Below, piece after piece: positions 33,347-42,045 of a stretch of DNA of 64,000 bases; position 1 is the stretch's first letter; every line of letters starts with the position of its first letter. A model generated the notes under the pieces. The model saw only the letters and a list, made by a program, of their open reading frames with translations, did no database searches and was not told the DNA's origin. Origin of the DNA: Desulfovibrio sp. (GTDB lineage: Bacteria; Desulfobacterota; Desulfovibrionia; Desulfovibrionales; Desulfovibrionaceae); NCBI GenBank assembly GCA_031271265.1, contig JAISWB010000071.1, forward strand, positions 56,481 to 120,480, written 5' to 3'. The translations under genes were made by a program, and so were the position numbers.

Positions 33347-34810
33347 TCAGGCGGCAGCCCCGGTTGTACTCAGTTCAAGCGGTACGTTGTTGCGGAACCA
33401 CGCCGCCTTGGACAGAAAAACACCCAAAGCCACAGCGGCCGCGGCACAACCGATGCCTACGGAAACGGTGTAGTCGAGACGCAACCCTTCCGGGGCTACG
33501 CAGATGTAAGTGATAACCGTAGCCGTCATGAAGGTGGCAGGCAGGGAGATGAGCCAGTGCATCCCTCCCCTGCGCACAACATAGGCCGCAGCCGACCAGA
33601 GTACCACAGTAGCCAGCGACTGGTTGGACCAGCCGAAATAACGCCATATAATGTTGAAGTCCACCTGGGAAAGCACAATGCCCACAACGAAGAGAGGCAC
33701 GGCAATCATCAGGCGGTTCAGGGGTTTACCCTGAGGTATGCCGCTGAAGTCGGCGATGACCAGGCGCGCCGCCCGGAAGGCGGTGTCGCCGGAGGTCACG
33801 GGCAGGGCAACAACGCCCAGAATGGCCAGTACGCCGCCCACCGGACCCATAAGATGCTTGCACACATAATCCACGACCACGGCAGGTCCGCCCGCCTTCA
33901 TCAGGTCCGGAGCGCTGTCGTACAAAGTCATGCCGGCCGTAGCCCAGATCAGGGCTATGGCGCCTTCGGCAATCATCGCGCCGTAAAAGATGGGGCGTCC
34001 GCATTTTTCATCAGGCACACAGCGGGACATCAGCGGCGACTGCGTGGCGTGAAAGCCGCTCAACGCGCCGCAGGCTATGGTGATGAACATCATGGGCCAC
34101 ATGGGCAACCCGCGCGGATGCTGGTTGCCGAACAGGCTTGCGCCTTCTATGGTCGGCCACTTATAAAACTGGTACCCCTCTACGATCATGGAACCGCCCA
34201 CCCCGAAAGCCATGATCAGCAGGACTATGGCAAACAGCGGATACAGGCGCGCGATGATCACGTCTATGGGCAGGATGGTCGCCAGAAAGTAGTAGGCGAA
34301 GATGACTATGACCCAGAACGGCAGATTCATCCAGTCCGGGGTGAGTTTGGCCAGAAGACCGGCCGGAGCCGTGACGAAGACCACGCCTACCAGGACCAGC
34401 AACACAATGGAAAAGCCGCGCATGAACTGCTTGAAGCCGTTGCCCAGCGTATACCCCACGACATCCGGCAGTGAAGTGCCCCTGTAGCGGATGCTCATCA
34501 TGCCGGAAAAATAGTCGTGTACGCCGCCGGCAACAATGGACCCGATGACGATCCAGAGCAGGGCGCTGGGTCCGTACAGAGCGCCCAGGATCGGGCCGAA
34601 TACCGGTCCCACCCCTGCGATGTTCAGGAGTTGGATCATAAAAATTTTCCAGCGCGGCAGGACAATGTAGTCAACGCCGTCGGCCATGGTGTGGGCCGGC
34701 GTCGGTCTGTCGTAGTTCGCGCCGAACAGCCCTTCAATGACCCGGCTGTATACAAAAAAACCAAAAAGCAAGGCCCCGAGGGCCAGCAGAAAATAAACAA
34801 AGCTCGGCAT
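33347..34810 (-). CDS. cstA: CstA-family peptide/pyruvate transporter (short form)
   Basis: An inner-membrane carrier of about 13-14 helices. ATG 34810 follows AGGAGG, so it is preferred over ATG 34825. CstA hallmarks are YDRPTPAHTMADGVDYIVL and RWKIFMIQLLNIAGVGPVFG, GGVHDYFSGMMSIRYRGTS-like segment, GFHATQSPLMSRCV and VALPVTSGDTAFRAARL. The 487-residue length fits the shorter CstA class, not the 700-residue E. coli form. CstA proteins import peptides or pyruvate under carbon starvation. Its own promoter (34934-34961) gives a leader of about 115 nt. Confidence 0.95.
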   Translation of the reverse strand: MPSFVYFLLALGALLFGFFVYSRVIEGLFGANYDRPTPAHTMADGVDYIVLPRWKIFMIQLLNIAGVGPVFGPILGALYGPSALLWIVIGSIVAGGVHDYFSGMMSIRYRGTSLPDVVGYTLGNGFKQFMRGFSIVLLVLVGVVFVTAPAGLLAKLTPDWMNLPFWVIVIFAYYFLATILPIDVIIARLYPLFAIVLLIMAFGVGGSMIVEGYQFYKWPTIEGASLFGNQHPRGLPMWPMMFITIACGALSGFHATQSPLMSRCVPDEKCGRPIFYGAMIAEGAIALIWATAGMTLYDSAPDLMKAGGPAVVVDYVCKHLMGPVGGVLAILGVVALPVTSGDTAFRAARLVIADFSGIPQGKPLNRLMIAVPLFVVGIVLSQVDFNIIWRYFGWSNQSLATVVLWSAAAYVVRRGGMHWLISLPATFMTATVITYICVAPEGLRLDYTVSVGIGCAAAAVALGVFLSKAAWFRNNVPLELSTTGAAA

Positions 34811-34933
34811 AGTTATCCTCCTCATCTGTCGGTAAAAAGGTGAATAAGGTTTTGCCTCACAACATGAACCGGTTCCCTTGATACAGAGTGCCGCATCCGC
34901 ACAGCGTCCCGACTGCGGCGCATCCTTACGCCG

Positions 34934-34961
34934 GTTATACGCTTATTTGTAATTTAGTCAA
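34934..34961 (-). promoter_or_regulatory. Sigma-70 promoter of cstA
   Basis: On the minus strand TTGACT (34961-34956), 16-nt spacer, TATAAC (34939-34934): 5 of 6 matches in each hexamer. The surrounding 250 bp is AT-rich and has no gene; nothing else certain was seen between 34826 and 35163. Confidence 0.7.
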
Positions 34962-35163
34962 TCATACGCGGAAGCATCGGCATGTTCCACTCCCGCCGTC
35001 GGGTAAGCATGTGAATAACATAACCATTTGAAATATCAATGTTAATCTTTCAACCTCAAGTGAGCGAAGGACAACAACGCCGGCACATTGTCGATTTTTA
35101 TCCGCTTGATCCGGCAGTGAGCTTCAGCATCGTCACAAAAAAGACATCATGACATTCCGATGT

Positions 35164-37188
35164 TCATCCGCCTGCTCCGGCCTGCTGCCGTCGGGCTGCG
35201 AAATGTTGCGCAGTCAGCAACAGGACGAGAACGCCCAGACCGATCAGGTCGGTAACCAGACCGCTGTCTATGAGACAGAACGCTCCGACAAAAGCCGCCG
35301 TGCGCAGCAGGGGGTGGACAAAAGTGAACAGGTAGCCCTCTACGGCCGTGCCGATCAGAAACACGCCCAGGCAGGCGCCCGCGGTGACGCGCAGTCCTTC
35401 CGCCAACGTCGTGTCGATCAGCAGCAACTGCGGGGAATAAATAAACATATAGGGCACGATGAAACCGGCGAGGGCCAGCTTGACCGCGGCGAAACCCGTC
35501 TTCACCGGGTCGCCGCCGGAGACGCCCGCGGCGGCAAAGGCCGCCAGGGCCACGGGAGGAGTCAGGTTGGCGAACATAGCGAAATAAAAGGAAAACATGT
35601 GCGCCGACAGCGCCGGTATGCCCAGTTTGGCCAGAGCCGGGGCGGCTATGGTGGCGGTGATGATGTAGGCGGGGATGGACGGAACGCCCATGCCCAGGAT
35701 CATGCAGGTCACCATGGTGAAAAACAGGGTGAACAGCAGGCTGTGGCTGCCCATGGTGATGATGGCGTTGGCCATGGTCAGGCCGAAGCCGGTCTTGGAG
35801 GCCACGCCGATGATGATGCCCACGCAGGCGCAGGCCAGAGCCACGGATACCGTCTGGCGCGCGCCGTCGGCAAAGGCGTCGAGGATGTCCCGCAGACCCA
35901 TGCGCGTATTCTTTCTGAACATGGCGACGACTATGGTGGAGACAATGGTGATGACGGCCGCATAGATGACCGTAACCCCGGAAAAAAGCAGCAGATAGAG
36001 CAGTACGCCTATGGGGATGAGCAAATGGCCGCGCTCCTTGAGTACGGCCTTTGCCTTGGGCAGGCGTTCCCTGGGCAGACCGACCAGACCCGTCCGTCCG
36101 GCGCGGAGGTGTACCTGGATGATTATGCCCAGGTAATAGAGCAGGGCCGGAACAGCGGCATGAATGATGATCGTCGAATAGGACATGCCCAGGATTTCGG
36201 CCATGATAAAGGCCGCCGCCCCCATGACCGGGGGCAGTAGTTGTCCGCCGACCGAAGCCGATGCCTCCACCGCGCCTGCGAATTCCTTGGCGTAGCCCAT
36301 TTTCTTCATCAGTGGAATGGTAAAGGCCCCGGTGGTTACCACATTGGCCACGGCGGAGCCGTTTATGGAGCCGAGCAGACCGGAGGCCAGCACCGCCACC
36401 TTGGCTGGCCCCCCCCTGCTGTGTCCGGCCAGGGCCATAGCCATATCGTTGAAAAAGAGGCCCATTCCGGATTTACTCATGATCGCGCCGAACAGGATGA
36501 ACAGAAAAATGTAGCTGGCGGCCACGCTGACGGAGGTTCCGTAAATGCCTTCGGTGTTGGCGAAAAAATGGTTGGAAAGCTGCATCCAGGTGTAGCCGCG
36601 GTGCCCGAAAAGACCGGGCAGGCCGCGCCCGAAAAGCCCGTAGGCGATAAAGACCAGACTGAGAACGGGCAGGGCCATGCCTGCCGAGCGCCGCGTGGCT
36701 TCCAGCACCAGCAGCACCAGCAGCGTGGCGACGATCAGATCGGGCACGTTGGGGTTGCCGGCGCGCTCCACCACGCCGAGGTAGTTGACGGCGATATAGA
36801 GCGGCACGGCCGCCGAGGCGGCGACCAGCAGCCAGTCGAGCATAGAGGGTTTGCTGTAGTCGCTCTTGCCGCTGAACGGGTACATGAGGAAGCCGAGAAC
36901 CAGCATCATGCCGACATGCAGGGAGCGGTGTTCCAGAACCACCGGGGTGCCGATGAACGCGGTGACGAAATGGTACAGGCTCACCGCGATACAGAGACAG
37001 GTGAAAACTTTGGTGAGCAGGGGACTTCGCGGCTTGCGGACGTGTGTTTCCCTGTCCAGCTCTTCCAGAAGACGGATCTGCTTATCGCTGAGTTGCCCGT
37101 GCATGGCGCTTTCAATAGCCGCATCGGAAACTTCCTCTTCGGCAGTATCCCGCGTCGTGTCAAGGCCGTCTTTCGCGACTTTCACCAT
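35164..37188 (-). CDS. TRAP transporter fused permease (DctQM fusion, TAXI type)
   Basis: Fused small and large membrane subunits of a tripartite ATP-independent periplasmic transporter. The first 200 residues (hydrophilic start, then four helices) are the Q-like part. The rest is the 12-helix M-like part with GSINGSAVANVVTTGAFTIP, EASASVGGQLLPPVMGAAAF, GMGVPSIPAYIITATIAAPA and FANLTPPVALAAFAAAG, all characteristic of the fused TAXI permeases. It uses an ion gradient to import an organic acid. Start ATG 37188 has AAGGAGAAG upstream. It is last in the operon TAXI protein - DUF1850 - permease. Confidence 0.95.
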   Translation of the reverse strand: MVKVAKDGLDTTRDTAEEEVSDAAIESAMHGQLSDKQIRLLEELDRETHVRKPRSPLLTKVFTCLCIAVSLYHFVTAFIGTPVVLEHRSLHVGMMLVLGFLMYPFSGKSDYSKPSMLDWLLVAASAAVPLYIAVNYLGVVERAGNPNVPDLIVATLLVLLVLEATRRSAGMALPVLSLVFIAYGLFGRGLPGLFGHRGYTWMQLSNHFFANTEGIYGTSVSVAASYIFLFILFGAIMSKSGMGLFFNDMAMALAGHSRGGPAKVAVLASGLLGSINGSAVANVVTTGAFTIPLMKKMGYAKEFAGAVEASASVGGQLLPPVMGAAAFIMAEILGMSYSTIIIHAAVPALLYYLGIIIQVHLRAGRTGLVGLPRERLPKAKAVLKERGHLLIPIGVLLYLLLFSGVTVIYAAVITIVSTIVVAMFRKNTRMGLRDILDAFADGARQTVSVALACACVGIIIGVASKTGFGLTMANAIITMGSHSLLFTLFFTMVTCMILGMGVPSIPAYIITATIAAPALAKLGIPALSAHMFSFYFAMFANLTPPVALAAFAAAGVSGGDPVKTGFAAVKLALAGFIVPYMFIYSPQLLLIDTTLAEGLRVTAGACLGVFLIGTAVEGYLFTFVHPLLRTAAFVGAFCLIDSGLVTDLIGLGVLVLLLTAQHFAARRQQAGAGG

Positions 37189-37203
37189 CCTCTTCTCCTT
37201 TCA

Positions 37204-37460
37204 CAATCACCGGACGCATCCGGGTGTCGGCAATGTTCCGCATCGTGTCGGGGCTGTTCTTCACGATGTTGTCAGTCTTTCTCAATCATCGGGTGCATCC
37301 GGATGGGCCGGGGCGTCCGTATGGGCGGCAATATATCCGCCTCTCTTTTCTCAATCGCCGGACGCATCCGAGTGTAGGCAATATCCCGCTTCGGATCAGG
37401 GTTGTCCTTCGCGCTGTTGTCCGTCCTTTTCAATCACCAGGCGCATCCGGGTGTGCCGGG
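37204..37460. repeat. Degenerate tandem repeat at the 3' end of the DUF1850 gene
   Basis: Four units start with CAATCACCGGACGCATCC or a close variant at 37204, 37283, 37352 and 37431 (spacings 79, 69, 79 bp). The last unit encodes the C-terminus of DUF1850 (RMRLVIEKDG) and the others lie downstream of its stop. The gene end appears to have been reiterated into the 207-bp gap before the permease. Confidence 0.85.
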
Positions 37461-38157
37461 GCAGGTCCGCGCCGCGGGCGACAAGCCTGTCGTCGATCCT
37501 GATATCGCGCGTTGCAGTGTGCGAATTGAGCCAGTCCAGTTCGTCGAAGGGCTTGTCGATTTCCTCCATGTGGATCAGGCCGTCCCGCACATAGCAGACG
37601 CGCCCCGCGTTCTCGGGAATACCTGCCCCGAAGGCGGGAAAGGTAACGGCATCAAGCACGAGGCGGCCCTGCTCGTCCACATGGTAGTACTCGTTCCAGG
37701 GAATCTGTTCCTGGGAGTGTATCCAGCCGAAAAAAAGACGGCTGTTCACCTCGGCCGGAGCCTCGGCATACAGTTTGCCGCTTTGCCGCTCATAAATGCG
37801 CAGCATGAACCCGCCTGCCGCACACGGTGCGGGCAGAACGAACGCAAGGCAGAATGCGGCCGGGAGCGCGAACCGGACAATCCGCCGCAACGCACGGCAA
37901 CGCATCGGCAGGAGGGCGGACCGGACAACCTGACGCAACACGCGGCAGAGCGCGTCCGAGGAGGTGAGCCGAGTAATTCGGTACGGCGCGCAGCAGAGCG
38001 CAGGCCTGCCTGCGGACCGGACGATCCGGCGCAACGCGCGGCAGGCCGCGATCACGGGCACAACGCAGGCGGCCGGGAGCGACGCAGGGCGAATGCCCTG
38101 CTCCGCCCGGAGTCGACCCGCCTTTCCGAAAAAGGCCGTTCGGCCTTTTGCCGGCAT
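37396..38157 (-). CDS. DUF1850 protein of the TAXI TRAP operon, with a repeated N-terminal extension
   Basis: DUF1850 proteins are small exported partners found between TAXI binding proteins and fused TRAP permeases, as here. The recognisable part starts at about residue 113 after a signal-like segment (FALPAAFCLAFVLPAPCAAG) and includes VNSRLFFGWIHSQEQIPWNE and RIDDRLVARGADLPRHTRMR. In front of it are four 16-residue repeats starting CRALRRIVR, CCAPYRITR, CRVLRQVVR and CRALRRIVR (48-bp units). If translation starts at ATG 38157, just after the TAXI stop, the signal peptide would be internal; ATG 37905 (MRCRALRR) would give a normal exported protein. Confidence 0.8.
   Translation of the reverse strand: MPAKGRTAFFGKAGRLRAEQGIRPASLPAACVVPVIAACRALRRIVRSAGRPALCCAPYRITRLTSSDALCRVLRQVVRSALLPMRCRALRRIVRFALPAAFCLAFVLPAPCAAGGFMLRIYERQSGKLYAEAPAEVNSRLFFGWIHSQEQIPWNEYYHVDEQGRLVLDAVTFPAFGAGIPENAGRVCYVRDGLIHMEEIDKPFDELDWLNSHTATRDIRIDDRLVARGADLPRHTRMRLVIEKDGQQREGQP
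37852..38043 (-). repeat. Four 48-bp tandem repeats (16-residue units)
   Basis: Units begin CRALRRIVRS, CCAPYRITRL, CRVLRQVVRS and CRALRRIVRF when read in the DUF1850 frame. The DNA landmark CGGACAATCCGCCGCAACGC or a variant is found at 37874, 37922 and 38018, multiples of 48 bp apart; the unit between is more degraded. Confidence 0.85.
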
Positions 38158-38160
38158 GGC

Positions 38161-39150
38161 CTACTTGATCAGACCTTTGTCGGTATAATATTTCACCGCG
38201 CCGCTATGCAGGGGCACTGAGGTTCCGGTTATGCCGCGCAGGGCCGTTTCCGGCCTGATGTTGGCCCTTGCCGTGGAATGCGCGGCATGGATCGCTTCCA
38301 GTCCCTTGGGGGAATAAATGTTGTCCAGCAGGTCATAGACCACGTCATCGGACAGCTTGATGTCCACGAGCATGATGTTCATGACCGCGGCCGTTGAGGT
38401 ATCCTTTTCGGCTCCGTAAACGTCGGCCGGTATGGTGGCCTTGATGTAGAAGGGATACTTGGCAATCAGCCTGTCCAGGGCCTCGCCTTCCACGGGCACA
38501 AAGGCTATTTTTTTGGTCGTGCCCAGTTCCCGTATGGTGGCGTTGCCGAGGCCGGAGGTAACGAAGGCCGCGTCGCAGAGGCCGTTTTTCATCTGGTCGA
38601 TGGCTTCGCCGTAGCTGAGGTAGTCCACGCGGCAGTCCTTGTAGCTCATGCCGTGGGCCTCAAACATCATGCGGGCGTTGATTTCTACGCCCGAGTTCGG
38701 CGCGCCCACCCCGACCCGTTTGCCCTTGAGGTCGGCAAAGGTCTTGATGCCCGAATCGGCGGTGGTCACGATCTGACAGAAATTGGGCCAAAGTCCCATC
38801 ATGGCGCGCAGCTTGACGGCAGGTTCTTTGCCCGCATAGGCGCCGAAGGCTTCGACCGCCTGGATGACCGAGTCGGCCATGGCAACGGCCATTTCACCCT
38901 GGCCCGTCAGCAGGGCGTTGATGTTTTCCGCCGTCGCGCCTGTGGCCGTCGCGGACGTCCGGTAACCTATGCTGCCCAGGAAGGTGGAAAAGGCTCCGCC
39001 TATGGGGAAGTATATGCCGCTGGTCGGGCCGGTGAGAACGGTGATGAAATGGTCTCCTCGCTTGACGGCGGGCCGGGCCGCATCAGCCGGGGTGACTGCC
39101 GCAAGGCACAGGAGCGCGGCCGCGAGGCACAGGAGGCGCTTTGTTTTCAT
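38161..39150 (-). CDS. TAXI-family TRAP transporter solute-binding protein
   Basis: Periplasmic receptor of the TRAP system encoded downstream. A signal peptide (LCLAAALLCLAAVTPADAA) precedes a 305-residue mature protein with family motifs FITVLTGPTSGIYFPIGGAF, TGATAENINALLTGQGEMAV, LKGKRVGVGAPNSGVEINAR and FYIKATIPADVYG. TAXI receptors bind small anionic compounds such as glutamate or other carboxylates; the ligand here is unknown. The ribosome binding site and start (ATAAAGGAGTTTCTG-ATG) are provided by an inverted copy of the dispersed repeat (39151-39313). Confidence 0.95.
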   Translation of the reverse strand: MKTKRLLCLAAALLCLAAVTPADAARPAVKRGDHFITVLTGPTSGIYFPIGGAFSTFLGSIGYRTSATATGATAENINALLTGQGEMAVAMADSVIQAVEAFGAYAGKEPAVKLRAMMGLWPNFCQIVTTADSGIKTFADLKGKRVGVGAPNSGVEINARMMFEAHGMSYKDCRVDYLSYGEAIDQMKNGLCDAAFVTSGLGNATIRELGTTKKIAFVPVEGEALDRLIAKYPFYIKATIPADVYGAEKDTSTAAVMNIMLVDIKLSDDVVYDLLDNIYSPKGLEAIHAAHSTARANIRPETALRGITGTSVPLHSGAVKYYTDKGLIK

Positions 39151-39313
39151 CAGAAACTCCTTTATGGTTTGAAACCTCTCCCTTCAGGGAGATTCCCGCT
39201 TGACGCCCGGCAAAGCCAGGCACACCTTTCCGGTACCTCATCCCTTCGGAGAGGATGGCAATCCACCGGCTTACATCCGCCGGAGTGTGTCGTCCGGCGG
39301 ACGAAGCCGAAAG
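39151..39313 (-). repeat. Dispersed leader repeat, copy E (full length, minus strand)
   Basis: Minus-strand reading gives the paired GTCCGCCGGAC/TCCGGCGGATG arms, TGCCTGGCTTTGCCGGGCGT, CTCCCTGAAGGGAGAGGTTT and CAAACCATAAAGGAGTTTCTG up to the TAXI gene ATG. It aligns along its length with copies A and C. Confidence 0.8.
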
Positions 39314-39546
39314 TAGGGTGCTTTTTCGCTCCATAACAATAATTATGAGCAGAGTCCATACCCGCGCGGGCATCACGTATGGTGAATACGGCCTGACGCC
39401 GGGAGTCAAGCAGCGTCAACACCCGTGCGGGCATCGCCGTCTGTGCGCCGTCGGCATCTCCGTCTGCCCGCCTGCGTACGGACGACATCCCTGCCTGCCC
39501 GCCTGCGTGCGGACGCCGGCCTTGCCCTGAAGGGAATAGATCTGTT

Positions 39547-39630
39547 GCCGCCCTACTCCGGCTTTTTCACTGCCCCATGACCGCCTTTGCCGCCCTACTC
39601 CGGCTTTTTCACTGCCCAACGGCCGCCTTT
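39547..39630. repeat. 42-bp tandem duplication
   Basis: Two abutting 42-bp units (39547-39588 and 39589-39630), each GCCGCCCTACTCCGGCTTTT followed by TCACTGCCC and ending GCCGCCTTT, with a few mismatches. The right copy is the 3' end of the helix-turn-helix gene remnant on the minus strand; the left copy lies past its stop. Confidence 0.9.
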
Positions 39631-39717
39631 GGCAGCTCCGACCCTCTCGGCCAACCCGCGTTTCTTCAAAGCGGCTGTGTCTTTCTGCACACCGCGGGAT
39701 GACATTCCCATTTTGAA
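39595..39717 (-). pseudogene. 3' remnant of a winged-helix (Fic/AlbA_2-type) gene
   Basis: The minus strand reads MSSRGVQKDTAALKKRGLAE, then RVGAAKGGRWAVKKPE and a stop. This 'srrtvqrDlaeLkekGlierVG..rgg.W' pattern is the C-terminal winged helix found in Fic-domain and AlbA_2/ATPase-like proteins. The rest of the gene is missing: the reading frame is cut at 39718, exactly where an IS-end fragment begins. Confidence 0.55.
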
Positions 39718-39805
39718 GGTGTTAACTTACGAATGATTTTACCCCCTGAATCGGTTGTGGGGCAAGGGTTTTAAGAAACTGAAACATTCTTTGGGCAATA
39801 CCCTC
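39718..39805 (+). mobile_element. Solo 88-bp IS-end fragment
   Basis: It is identical in length and nearly identical in sequence to 12145-12232 (begins GGTGTTAACTTACGAATG, ends AATACCCTC; only a few substitutions seen). No transposase follows. The preceding remnant gene is interrupted at its left edge. The rest of 39806-39987 holds nothing I can identify. Confidence 0.75.
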
Positions 39806-39987
39806 CGGCATTAAAATCGGCCGTTTTGTGCCTTCAACCGGCATTGCTGCACTGCCGCGCGGTCCGACTCTACCCTTGATTCAACCCTTGACAGGGGCGG
39901 CGGCGAGGCATAGTTGTTGTGCGTTGAGGCTCGTTTCCCGCAAGGCAATTTGCACAATACAGGCAGTATATCCAAGGGGCTGTTGTC

Positions 39988-40590
39988 GTGCGCCCGTTTA
40001 TCAGCACCGGTTTTTGTCTGTCCTGGCTCATTGTTCCGGCCTTGGCGCAGGCGGTCGCGTCCGGCGTCCTGCCCGACGAAGAAAACCCGCACGCCCGGCC
40101 CGCCGTCGTTCAGGATGCCGGGAGCGGACCGGGAAACGACAAAAGCGCCGCCGATGTCGGTAACGGACATACAAACGGCAAAGAACACACCGCTGCCGAC
40201 GACGGATGGGTCCGCATGGAACAGGGGTCGCGCCCGGCTTACGTCGGCATACACGGCGGCACGGCGCCCCTCAGCCTGCTGCGTTCCCCGGAGGGGGATA
40301 TCTTTGCCCTCACCGGCAACACCGGCAACGATTTTTCACGCATCCTGCGCAACGACATCGCCCGCAACGCGACAAAACTCAGCGCCGATGCCGCGGCCGC
40401 GACCTTCAGCCCCCTTCAGGATGAAAACCTCCGGCCTTTTGGATTGAGCAACCCGCCGGGCCTCATCGATCAGGCAGGCACCCCTCTTGCCCTGGAAAGC
40501 TATCCAGCCGAACCCGACCCCCTGCCGGCCATAAAACCCCTGCGCCTTAGAAGTTACCTGCGCGCGCTGTCCTACCGGGGCGGCCTGTAG
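39988..40590 (+). CDS. Hypothetical exported protein
   Basis: A 200-residue frame from GTG 39988 (AAGGGG upstream) with a signal peptide (FCLSWLIVPALAQAVA). A low-complexity Asp/Gly/His/Asn-rich stretch (about residues 28-72) is followed by a compact region with AYVGIHGGTAPLSLLRS and DIFALTGNTGNDFSRILRND, then a Pro-rich tail. I do not recognise any family. GC-rich third positions support coding. It stands alone between repeat debris and the ABC importer operon. Confidence 0.55.
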   Translation: MRPFISTGFCLSWLIVPALAQAVASGVLPDEENPHARPAVVQDAGSGPGNDKSAADVGNGHTNGKEHTAADDGWVRMEQGSRPAYVGIHGGTAPLSLLRSPEGDIFALTGNTGNDFSRILRNDIARNATKLSADAAAATFSPLQDENLRPFGLSNPPGLIDQAGTPLALESYPAEPDPLPAIKPLRLRSYLRALSYRGGL

Positions 40591-40774
40591 CGGAGCGCCG
40601 GTGCAGTGTTGCGTGCGTTGTGACCTTCAAATTCCCTACTCTTCAGACTTTTGCGCAGGTAAACCGCCCTGTCTGGTTCTCCGGTGCCGCTTCGTGCGAA
40701 CAAAAAAACCGCCGCGAACCGGGTCTGTCAAGGGCGCACAGCGGTAAAGCGGACCGCTTGCAGAGTATCGTCAC

Positions 40775-40793
40775 ACATATGTAACGCATATGT
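40775..40793. promoter_or_regulatory. Possible operator (two ATATG palindromes)
   Basis: ACATATGT (40775-40782) and GCATATGT (40786-40793) form a pair of small palindromes in the 290-bp gap before the ABC importer operon, about 90 bp upstream of its first ATG. No clear promoter hexamers could be fixed. The rest of the gap is unremarkable. Confidence 0.3.
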
Positions 40794-40880
40794 CACGAGT
40801 AATGTGCTTCCATGTTTTTGTTTCCGGCGCAGGCCGGACGTGGATTGCGTGTCCGAAACCTTATCCAGGAGAGAAAAACA

Positions 40881-41888
40881 ATGGTGCTGAGAGTTCTTGC
40901 CGTCGCGCTTGTCTCCCTAATACTGTCGGCAGGCGCCGCGCCCGCCGCCGAAACTGCCGTCTGCTACAACTGCCCGCCCGAATGGGCCGGCTGGGGCAAC
41001 CAACTCGCTCTGATCAAGGAAGAAACAGGCATCATCGTGCCGCTGGACAACAAAAATTCCGGGCAGTCCGTGTCCCAGTTGATCGCCGAGAAAAACAACC
41101 CCGTGGCCGATGTCTGTTACCTGGGGATTTCTTTCGCCATCAACGCCCGCAAGGCGGGCGTGCTCGACCCCTACAAGGGGCCCGGCTGGCAGTCCGTTCC
41201 CCTGGGTCTGAAGGACCCTGACGGGTATTGGGTTTCCATCCATTCCGGCACAATGGGCTTTATGGTCAATACGGACGCGCTGGAAGGCCGTCCGGTGCCC
41301 AAGTCATGGAAGGATCTGCTGGATCCCCGGTACAAGGGTATGGTGGGTTTTCTCGACCCTGCGTCGGCCTTTGTCGGATATGTGGGCGCGGTGGCCGTGA
41401 ATGAGGCCTTGGGCGGCAGCTTGGACAATTTCGACCCCGGCATAGCCTACTTCAAGGAAATACAGAACAACGCCCCAATCGTGCCCAAGCAGACTTCATA
41501 CGCCCGCGTGCTTTCCGGTGAAATCCCCATCCTGCTTGATTACGACTTCAACGCTTATCGGGCCAAGCACCGGGACAAGGCCAACGTGGAGTTTGTAATC
41601 CCGTCGGAAGGCACGATCATGGTGCCCTATGTAATGACTTTCGTGAAAGGAGCGCCCCATGCCGAGGCCGGCAGGAAGGTCATCGACTTCGTGCTCGGCG
41701 TGAAGGGGCAGCGACTCTGGGCGCAAAATTTCCTGCGCCCGGTGATGCCCGAAGCCATGACCCCTGAGATTGCCGCACTGTTCTTGCCCGCCTCCGAGTA
41801 CAAGCGGGCCGGTTCCGTCGACTACGCCAAGATGGCCGGCGTACAGCAGGCCTTCGGCGAGCGCTATCTCAACGAAGTCCTGAAGTAA
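40881..41888 (+). CDS. ABC importer periplasmic binding protein (Fe3+/AEP/putrescine-like)
   Basis: A 335-residue extracellular solute-binding protein of the AfuA/PhnS/PotD-like group. Signal peptide MVLRVLAVALVSLILSAGAA is followed by the mature part with ADVCYLGISFAINARKAGVL, GFMVNTDALEGRPVPKSWKD, LLDPRYKGMVGFLDPASAF and a C-terminal hinge lobe. ATG 40881 has CCAGGAGAG upstream. The operon carries two permease domains, an ATPase and a phosphoesterase. That company is shared with phosphonate and glycerophosphodiester importers, but the ligand cannot be read from sequence. Confidence 0.9.
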   Translation: MVLRVLAVALVSLILSAGAAPAAETAVCYNCPPEWAGWGNQLALIKEETGIIVPLDNKNSGQSVSQLIAEKNNPVADVCYLGISFAINARKAGVLDPYKGPGWQSVPLGLKDPDGYWVSIHSGTMGFMVNTDALEGRPVPKSWKDLLDPRYKGMVGFLDPASAFVGYVGAVAVNEALGGSLDNFDPGIAYFKEIQNNAPIVPKQTSYARVLSGEIPILLDYDFNAYRAKHRDKANVEFVIPSEGTIMVPYVMTFVKGAPHAEAGRKVIDFVLGVKGQRLWAQNFLRPVMPEAMTPEIAALFLPASEYKRAGSVDYAKMAGVQQAFGERYLNEVLK

Positions 41889-42045
41889 TTCCAATTCGCG
41901 TAAAACCGCCGGTATTTTTGCCGCGAATCGGAACAGCGCGACAGGATGTCACACCGAATACGAAGTATTTTTGAAAGACAGCGGCGGAAACGCGCTCCCG
42001 CCGCTGTCGAAGCGGCCGGAGGCATCTTCCCTTTGTGGAGCCGCC

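Noticed and set aside
35149..37377. Plus-strand frames of 363 and 378 codons opposite the TRAP permease
   Set aside because: They are His/Gln/Gly-rich mirror images of a membrane protein; the minus-strand permease is unambiguous.
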